64,000 nt of DNA from Paraphaeosphaeria minitans (lineage: Eukaryota > Ascomycota > Dothideomycetes > Pleosporales > Didymosphaeriaceae). The stretch covers positions 1,054,001-1,118,000 of the forward strand of contig WJXW01000003.1 in NCBI GenBank assembly GCA_015832175.1. Reading direction: 5' to 3'. Under the pieces are notes generated by a model that was given only the letters and a program-made list of their open reading frames with translations, did not search any database and had not been told where the DNA came from. This document shows, piece by piece, positions 56,222 through 64,000 of this stretch. Both the position numbers and the translations under genes were made by a program. Numbering within the stretch: the stretch's first letter is position 1; every line of letters starts with the position of its first letter.

Positions 56222-57612
56222 ATGGTGAGTGCGAAGAATGTGACTGAAGCGAATGCAACTAATCTAATCGCAGGCGCCCACGCGTTCAGGCACCGGAAAG
56301 GCTGCGAAACCGCGAGGCCCTCGGAATTACAGCAATGACAAGGTTACGAAACGTCTAGGTCGGCCGCCGGGCAGTCGCAACTCACTCCCTACGAGCAAAC
56401 AAGGACCAAAGCCCAATGTTGCAAAGATAGCTTCCAGCCAGAAGCGCAAGACGGTTCCCCAAGAGGTAGCCCAACAGTCTGGCACGAAGAGGAAGAGAGC
56501 TGCGGGTGAAGAGCAGGAGGGCAAGCGTTCAGCTGGAGGGAAGAAACGAGGACGGCGACCTCAAGTGAGCAATGTGGGCGCGGAAGAGGAGGAAGCGGAC
56601 GAGCTTTCATTCACTCAGGCGGAAGCCGTTCCAACGGCGGTACGAGGACACAAACATGGACGAAAGGAACGGCCGAGCTTAGCGAAGAAGCATGGAAGGC
56701 CTTTGCGAAATCGCGACAACGAACCACTCGACCGTGGCGCAGACGAAGAAGCATCTGCGCAACAAAGCAAAGCGCAAAACTACGCGCAGCTAGCACCGCG
56801 CACAAGGAGGATTGCGCGCGAAGTGATAGAGACCTGGCCGCATGCCTCATCACAAGTATTAGATCAGATTGTTGAGACATTGCACGACGCAAAGAAGGAC
56901 ATTGTTAATACGCAGAGGGACGAGCAGAGGGCTATGGCTGCAGATGAAACATTGGGTTCCATCATCCGAATGCTTGCGCGCCAGCTGTCGGCTTCACGGA
57001 TTCCTCCTCAAGCCAACGACATCCACTTCAATATCGACAAGCTCACCGAGCGCTATGCTCAGCTCTTCCGAGAGTTGACTACAGCGCGCCATTCGCACCA
57101 ACTGCTTACTGAGCAGGTGAAAGTGGCCCAGTACCTGCTCAAGAAAGACGAAGAAAGCCTGGAGCAGCTGAGGAAGAACGCACGAGATTGGAAGACGAGG
57201 TGGAAGCAACAGGAGAAACAGGGCCGGGTGAGATATTGACTCTATTTTGGACGAGACCAAAGATGCAACTAACGTCCTGTAGATGCATCCGCTGTTGAAG
57301 GACCTCGAACATGAGATGATGGATGACGGGGCTGACGATATTGGTTGGAAGCAGTGCAAGGCAGTGGATGTTTCGATGCTCGATGCCCCTGATTCCGACG
57401 TCGCACCGCAGCTGGAGCAACTCCAGAGAAGCCTCGAGTCGATGCAGGGTAATCACGAGCAAGTGGGCGGCATCGACGTTGGCATGAGGAATGCGCAGGT
57501 GGCGCTGGACGATGTGCTTTTCAAACACGCCAGCGCAGAGCCGTATGCAGCGCTAGGAAGTATTGGCATGCAGGCTCGGTTCGGCGTTCAGGGGAGTGTT
57601 TTCCAGTCGTAG
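56222..57612 (+). CDS. CENP-Q-like kinetochore protein
   Basis: Exons: 56222..56224 (only the ATG), 56274..57227, 57283..57612, giving 428 residues. The first intron (49 nt, GTGAGT...CTAAT...CGCAG) follows directly after the start codon. The N-terminus is long, basic and disordered with AT-hook-like KRGRRPQ and GRPP motifs. The middle, PRTRRIAREVIETWPHASSQ and TLGSIIRMLARQLSASRIPP, then a coiled coil and KQGRMHPLLKDLE, follows the CENP-Q (PF13094; Okp1/Fta7) pattern of the constitutive centromere network. A second helical part closes the protein. Identification is by remembered pattern, so a different coiled-coil nuclear protein cannot be excluded. Confidence 0.72.
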
Positions 57613-58451
57613 AGGGTGCGCAATGGCTTGGCGTACAGGATTTGATGCATGAAGTAACGTGGGACGCGGTACTGGGAGTGTCTTCTACGTTGTCGTTGTT
57701 GTTGTTGATGTGTTAAGCTTCTGGGGGGCACGAAGGCGCTTTTTCAATATTCTAGGGTCAGGGCCAGGGCCAGGGCCGGCAGAGGGTTCGCAGACGTGGG
57801 GATACGCACGATGATGACAGCACGACTGGGAGTTCGGGCGGACAGAGCGGTGCGCAGATGGGGGACAGAGTCGTGAGCGAGTGTCAGGTATGGCAGTCTG
57901 CCGAATATAGAATCCAGCGATCCAGCATTGCGGTTCTCGGGGACATGAATGCGCTAGACCCGACCCGGACACGTCCTCGATCAGCTCGAACCACGGCCAA
58001 GGCTGCCAACAGATGAGGACCTGCACACTGCAAACTGCGAACTGCAAACCGAACCGGGCGATGTCCAGCATGCCATTCCCCTCTGGCTAGCATCCAAGGA
58101 GGCAAGTCCTGCCTAGGTATCTACTATGTACCGCAAAATGTGCGGACCGGTGGAGACCTCGGCTACCTACCTACCGTAGCGCCCGGCCTTGTGAGGCGCA
58201 ACAAACCCACCCCAGCCTCAAGCAACTCGCGTGCCGATGAAACATCGCTCCACCCTCCAGCATTCGTCGCCACAGAACTCCCTGTGCCACCGTTCAACGT
58301 GCTGAGGCGCCCGCCCTGCTTGACCTGCTTGACCTGCTTGACCTGCTTGACCTGCTTGTTCCTGTGCGCCCGTCCGACCGCGGCCTCTGTAGAACCCGTG
58401 CGCACCCGGGCCCATCACCCAGCGCCGACAACACGTGCAGCGCCGTCGTTG
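57613..58451. promoter_or_regulatory. Upstream region of the AcuK-like gene
   Basis: About 840 bases with a GGCCAGGGCC mini-repeat (57757-57780) and a 9-nt array (58321-58365). No gene supported, although the frame of the regulator is open up to 58140. Confidence 0.45.
58321..58365. repeat. Five perfect 9-nt repeats
   Basis: Unit TGACCTGCT repeated five times, about 90 bases upstream of the AcuK-like start codon, in its probable leader. Confidence 0.95.
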
Positions 58452-60400
58452 ATGACCGACGAGACACAAACCTCCAATGGCTCCGCTGCTGCCAACGCGA
58501 CAGCATCCAAAAGCACGGTCCATGGCAACAATATCGACAGAGCAACCGTAGCCAAGAGCCCATCCCCATCCAAAGACAGGGGCCCATCTGCACCCGGCCC
58601 CGACCTCCCGACGAAAACTCCAAGGAAGCGTAGAAAGGTCAATCATGGTAAGTCCGCCATGCTGTGCGCCCTCGATAGTGTCAATGGCTTTGCTGACCCT
58701 GAACGCTCACTCTAGCGTGCATATACTGCAGACGTTCGGTGAGCCGCAGGCCCTCCCGATTTGTTTGGCAGCACCCAAGACATTTGACACAGTCTGCTAA
58801 CCCCTAGCCTTCAGCATATGACCTGTGACCTTGTAAGTGCAACCGCTGCCTTGGATCCTGCATCGATACTGACCACCTCGACTGAACAGGAACGGCCATG
58901 CACGCGGTGTATCAAGAGGAGTATTGGACACCTCTGCCACGATGAGCCACGCGAAGGCGTCAAGAGGTCCAGAACAGATCCGGAGTGCTCGAATGGCGAC
59001 AATTCCAGCTCCAAGCACGAGGCAACGCCAGCCGATGGCGCTGTGAATCCCATGGCCCAGCAGACTACCGCTCCAGATGCAGGTCTGACCCTTGCGCCGC
59101 CGCCGCCTCCTCCTCTTCCTGTGCCTCCTCCAGATGGAGGTGCCAACGCAGCAGCGATCGTCCAGCCTTCGCCCGTATCTGCGCCACAGCCGCCAGCGCT
59201 GACCTCTCAGAGCCCGTCTCGTAAGTTTCACATTCGTTCAGCGCTCAGCAGGCTCAATACTGAACTGACCGTCAAGTTCTCAACTACAATGACTGGAACG
59301 CAGCGTCCAACAATAGCTTCCAAGACATGCATCAGTTCCATCCCTCGTATAACTTTGGCGCGTCCGAGATCAGTACCGAGTTCAATCTACTCAACGACTT
59401 CCTCAACAGCAACCTCATGGAGGACGGCAATATGTATGGAAATGGTGATTTTCACCAATTATTCTCCGATGCCTCTCTGATGAACCCTATGGGTACCCTT
59501 ACCAACAACACACCTTTCAATCCAAGTGCATCCAGTAGTTCACAACTACTGCCGCCACCCGCTCAGACGGCTTCCGGTAACTCCATACAGAGACCAACAA
59601 GCGCCTTCCCGCTGGAGAAAGCCCGAGAGAAGTACTACATGACAGCAGCCGACCCTGCGGGCACGGACAGCCCCGAGGAACGTATGGACAAGCTACTCAA
59701 GGCCAAGATGGATGCCGGTCTGCTCAAGCCGTTCAACTATGTCAAGGGCTACGCACGGCTCAACCAGTACATGGAGCAGAACCTTCAGTCGATATCACGT
59801 GTGCGTATACTGCGACAACTCGATAGATTCAGGCCAAAGTTCCGCGAGCGCGTACAGTCTTCTACCGACGTGGACCTTGTGCGCATCGAAATCTGGTTCG
59901 ACCGAAGCTTGATGGAATACGACCGCGTTTTCGCCAGCATGGCCATTCCGGCGTGTTGCTGGCGGAGGACGGGAGAGATCTACCGCGGGAACAAGGAGAT
60001 GGCGAACCTGATACACGTTCCCATGTCCAGGTTGAGAGATGTGAGTAGTGACCTAGTCTTGAGTTGAATGACGCTGAGACCAACAACAGGGTAATATTGC
60101 TCTGCACGAGATCCTCGCCGAACCTTCGCTGGTATCATATTGGGAGAAGTTTGGTGCAATAGCTTTCGACAACAATCAGAAGGCCATTTTGACGAGCTGC
60201 TCGCTCAAGAATCCAGACCTGAATTCGAAAGATCCTGAGATTCGGTGCTGCTTCTCCTTCACGGTGAAGCGCGATACGCTCAACATGTGAGTTCTGCTAC
60301 CTTTTTGGATGCCCGCGATAGCTGACACTTAGCTAGACCATCTCTAATTGTAGGCAACTTTCTGCCTATGCTGGAACCTAATCCACCGCCAACTACATGA
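58452..60400 (+). CDS. acuK: Zn(II)2Cys6 regulator of gluconeogenesis, AcuK/ERT1-like
   Basis: Nuclear activator expected to control gluconeogenic genes such as PEP carboxykinase. Exons: 58452..58647, 58716..58738, 58815..58832, 58890..59220, 59277..60040, 60090..60286, 60337..60400, giving 530 residues. The zinc cluster (Cys 67, 70, 77, 83, 86, 95; spacing 2-6-5-2-8) is assembled from exons of 23 and 18 nt plus the next one, and reads HACIYCRRSHMTCDL then ERPCTRCIKR and LCHDEPRE. A Pro-rich region precedes NYNDWNAASNN and a PAS-like C-terminal half (VRIEIWFDRSLMEYDRVFAS, then IPACCWRRTGEIYRGNKEM). The acceptor before NYNDW and the last intron are less certain; another acceptor would give a different short C-terminus. 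Confidence 0.87.
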
Positions 60401-60971
60401 TATCCTCAGTAATTGTACGATTGTACAAGTCCTCACATGCGGACGATAGCTTGCATTCAGATCGAGCTGCACGGCACAAGACGGGTAATCGTAATTCTGT
60501 CCCTTGCATGTGTGACAAATCATTCTTCATATTCCACGGGTGCATAGTCGGCGCACGGGTGTGAAAGTCTTGCTGTCCTGTATCGGGACAAAGCACACGA
60601 GTATTCTTCGAGCTAGTCCGAATTTTGAGTCTTCCACAGGCTGTTTCTGTTGTTTGTTTTCTCGCCAAAATATACATGTAGGGCACCAGGTTATGGGACG
60701 GATGGGACACCAAGGGTTCCTATTGCATTGCAAGGGGTAACGCGGGAATTGGGAATGTTCTCATGTACTTTATTGCTTGGTCTTTCCTGCTCTTATGATA
60801 CCTGTGTACACGATCTATTTGAAGCCTTTTTGCATTTGGCTGTTCGTCACTGCCTCGATCGAGTGAGACCGAAATGGAAGTTGCGATAGCCGCCACTTCA
60901 ATCCTCAAGTCACTTACCTCCGACTCCATTTTCCTCCCATCTACCCTCACGAATCCCATGCCTAAATACAA
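60401..60971. other. Intergenic region
   Basis: 570 bases between the AcuK-like gene and SPO22. No coding exon supported. Confidence 0.35.
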
Positions 60972-63900
60972 ATGGCACCTTCTCATCCTACGGCACGCTC
61001 AGAACGCGAGAAAAAGGTCAAGTCGGTCTGCGGTTCGCAATTCCCTACGCGTCTTCCTCTAGGGACACTCTAACATCTGGCAGCTTTCGCATCCACTCTT
61101 GCAGGCCGCCTCGACAATTCGCACGACAGGAAGCTCGCGGAAGACCTCCAAGCTCAAATTCGCAGCTTACCGCTCCCAGCAACCTCCGCCCTCATCGCGA
61201 AACAAGACGAACTCGAGAATTTTGGGACAGAGCTCTGGAACATATCGACTCGCTTGCGACGGGACCTATCCCACAAGATGACTGGGGAATCTTCCAGGAA
61301 AAACCATGAAGCCGGGCTCCTGCGCGTCTTCTCGTTTTTGCTGCTAGACTCTGCGGGCAGCCAGGCGGTCAAGGGCCGGGAACGCAGGAACTGCATTCGG
61401 CTGATGAAGGTTGCGCTGAAGGCTGCGAGATGGTGCATTGAGAATAAGGGGGTAGATAATGCGACGAAGGTACTTGAGCGCGCGGCCGAGTATCAGGAGA
61501 TACTGGGCGAGGACGGGGATGGGAAGGACGAGGCTGAGTCGGGAGAGCGGTTGCGCATTGAGTACTATGCTTTACGGACTGCCTTGGTGGGACCATGTTC
61601 TTCCTTTGAAAAATTTGCAGCTAATTCGTGAAGGCGTGGAGATCAGATCGACTGGATACTGCAGAGCACATGTTCATGAAGTGCAACCAACTTTCACGCT
61701 GTCTCACAGCGTCGCTGGCAGAGAGCATCGCTGATCTTCTCTACGAGATGGGCAAGGACCTGCTCAGCAAGAATGACTACGAGGCTACGACACGATGGCT
61801 TGAGAGAGCTTACGACATTCTCGGGGAGCAGAGCCTCGAAATGCTTAGCGCTGAAGCAGGGGAACTGAAGCTGAGCATCATGCAGAGTATAGGTGTGTGG
61901 AGGCATACGATATTGAACGCTCTATCTCACTAGGAACCAGTGCAAGCGCATATGATGCTGAAAACCCCCGATGCTCGTACCAAAGCATGGCATATGCTCC
62001 AGCTACTTGAAGCAGTGGGTACCAATCGACTTTATCAAGAACGATGCTAAATTTTGCAAGGACCATGAGGGCAAGATGTCCATATCTTTACTCCGCCTCG
62101 AATTGTTGTACTCGGAGATCAAGGTAGATGCTGAACAGGTCTATTTAGGTAAGTGCTAAGACGAGGAGCGAGCAGACTCTGATATGCACATACATATGAA
62201 AACTTCGCTAATACTACAAGTCGTACACCGACTGATCCACTTCGTGGTTCTCAACGATAGAAACTTCAAGACGTACGTCCAGCGTCTCACCGGGTAGTCA
62301 TCACGAATAACAAAATCTCAGAATCATGCATCACGTCCACAAGCTTAAAGACCAGAGGTTAGGTCAATGCACGATGGATGCTTCACTCGCTAATCATACA
62401 GTGCCGCTACCGCTTGCAAGATTGTCGACGAATTGATCAGCACCCGCCTGTTCCGCGAAGAGAAAGAAGCTTGGATTGAGAAGGCCGTCATCACAAGAGT
62501 GTGGATCACTTGTACCTCGTTTGTTGCGGAAGGGACGTTGAACCAACTTCGGGATTTCTTCGACGAGGTCCTTCGGAATGCGAAAGCCCCGCTTTCTGCT
62601 CAGGCAACTCATGCGGCACAGACTGTACGTGTATGGAGTCCTCCCTTCCTTGCGTGTACTGATTGATTCCACGTAGCTGCTCTGGAAACAGGTGGAGTTT
62701 ACCTCGAGCCGGGGCCAGCATGAAGAAGCCGAAGCATGGTGCGGGATTTGCCTTCATGCGTTGTTCATCCTGGCTGGCGAGATCAACAAATCTAAGATTG
62801 CGAGGTGCTCCTTCCGAAATTAGTGTATGCAGGTTCTGTGCTGACGTTCAACAGGAAGATGATCATGTGCGCTCTGGCACGACATGACTATGCAGCAGCA
62901 CGGGAAATCTTCTCCAAGATGTCCGATCCTGGTCTGGAAGATCGCATGACCCGGTACCTAATGTACAAAGTTGCACTGCAAGGGAACGATCCAGATCTTG
63001 GTACGAGTACTGGCCTACGCATGCCACGAATGCTAACAGATCCCCGCAGCTGCCGAATGCCTTGATTCGGTATACCGGCAATCATCGAAAGACACTTCCC
63101 TGCTTTACGCATGTGTGATAGAAGCACAACAATCAGGAAATAAGCGAGAGGGAATAGCAGCGCTAGAGAAGCTGCTCGAGAAGTACAATGACCATGCACC
63201 TGCCGGTGTACATCTGCCGGCGCTATTGCGGTAAGCAGTCTCTGCCAAGGCTAGGCTACATCGCTGATGAACAAAGTATGACGGTTCGCCTTCTTACGTC
63301 GGAAATGGTCAAGGACGGCGTTTTTCAGAAAGATGTATTCGACCAGATTTGTAGAACCTTTGACGGAGGTGCGCTTTTTACCTCATCAACCGAACGTGAC
63401 TGATCCAGAACAGCATCAATACATGCGAAGGCATCGCGACGGCGACCCAGCAATCCCGACAGAGAGCAATTTAACAATGGGGAGATTGAATGGCTCTCGA
63501 AGAACTCATACAACCTAGCGATCAAATACTGCGCCGAAGTCCCTCCGACAGATCTTGTGCGACTGTTGGGCGCATGCATCGAGGTAGGTGTTCAAATGCC
63601 TTCATTCTCGGCTTAGACTGAACTTTAGAAGTTTATCAAGATCCTAAAAGATCATCACAGTCCCCAAGACAAGGTTGATGACATCTGTCTCCGATTGATG
63701 TTCTGTCATTACTTGTCAGTCTGCGCCTTCACTACACTGGCTCGAGCGGAAGACAGTATGCAAGATTGTGTACGTCGTTTCTAATGTCCCAGATACTCAG
63801 TTGTTAAACATAACAGATCCAATACTACCTTCAAGTCACCAAGCACGGACGAGAGTTCCGCGTTCTTGGTGCTGACCTTATCGACAAGTTAGGCGGGTCG

Positions 63901-64000
63901 TCAAAGGCCGACATGATCGCAAAGCATCTACAAGTTGTCAAGCTGGAGCTTGAAGCTTCCCTCAAACGTGAACAGTGGGACGAATTAGAGAGCTTGTTTG
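60972..64000 (+). CDS. SPO22: Meiosis protein Spo22/Zip4 (3' end outside window)
   Basis: TPR-repeat scaffold of the synapsis/crossover (ZMM) machinery, related to yeast Zip4/Spo22 and animal TEX11. Exons: 60972..61032, 61084..61586, 61634..61892, 61941..62014, 62061..62148, 62221..62272, 62322..62357, 62402..62624, 62677..62804, 62855..63000, 63050..63230, 63277..63368, 63414..63583, 63629..63769, 63817..>64000. Family features: ELWNISTRLRRDLS, AWRSDRLDTAEHMFMKCNQL, KAWHMLQLLEA, WIEKAVITRVWITCTSF, GEIEWLSKNSYNLAIKYCAE. Phases agree throughout; weakest are the first donor (GTTCGC), the 61893..61940 intron and the last acceptors. About 780 residues are visible. Introns are 44-72 nt. Retained introns would stop translation early, so vegetative transcripts may be unproductive. 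Confidence 0.85.

Noticed and set aside
1..64000. tRNA or rRNA genes
   Set aside because: No stretch with both tRNA box A and B patterns or rRNA sequence was found by eye; a covariance-model scan could still find one.
1..64000. Secondary-metabolite or defence gene cluster
   Set aside because: No PKS, NRPS, terpene synthase, NLR or other core enzyme is present; the genes are mostly unrelated housekeeping functions.

Overview
The window looks like nuclear DNA of a filamentous ascomycete (Pezizomycotina). Genes are split by short introns, mostly 45 to 80 nt with GT...CTRAY...YAG signals. The gene set is fungal (PRM1, YPD1, SPO22/ZIP4, an AcuK/ERT1-type zinc-cluster regulator, MNN11-type mannosyltransferase, LysM protein, cutinase). 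Dothideomycetes is my best guess from the style of several orphan proteins, but this is inference. I saw no tRNA, rRNA, transposon or CRISPR array.

Layout. 1-1055: 3' part of a membrane protein. 2.4-12.7 kb: a patch suited to an outward-facing or plant-associated life: an MFS sugar/inositol transporter, a broken DUF1996 gene, a LysM protein and a cutinase, with TruB-type PUS4 and a conserved coiled-coil protein among them. 14.0-21.6 kb: a BTB protein with a Cys-rich tail, GON7 (KEOPS), VPS39/VAM6 (HOPS) and an orphan protein. 21.6-24.8 kb: a long gene-poor stretch with minisatellites. 24.8-41.4 kb: PRM1, two orphan proteins, phosphomannose isomerase, an MNN11-like GT34 enzyme, GEP3/MTG3-like mitochondrial GTPase and mitochondrial aspartate aminotransferase. 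41.4-43.8 kb: repeat-rich intergenic DNA. 43.8-64.0 kb: YPD1, a 2H phosphoesterase, a secreted orphan protein, a RING-CH ligase, a coiled-coil protein, an Hsp70-like ATPase, a CENP-Q-like kinetochore protein, the AcuK-like regulator and SPO22/ZIP4, which runs off the right edge.

The genes are mostly housekeeping and do not form an obvious biosynthetic cluster. I found no convincing new multi-gene system. The most unusual observations concern gene structure and decay: a 3-nt microexon (39996-39998) that restores a conserved Asp in aspartate aminotransferase; two GC-AG introns; a DUF1996 gene with several stops and frameshifts that is still readable along its whole length; a YPD1 whose predicted N-terminus is a His/Asp-rich run; a cutinase with a lysine/arginine-rich tail; and a zinc cluster split over three exons of which two are 23 and 18 nt.

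Exon boundaries were worked out by hand from splice signals, reading phase and remembered family patterns. No alignment or transcript data were available.
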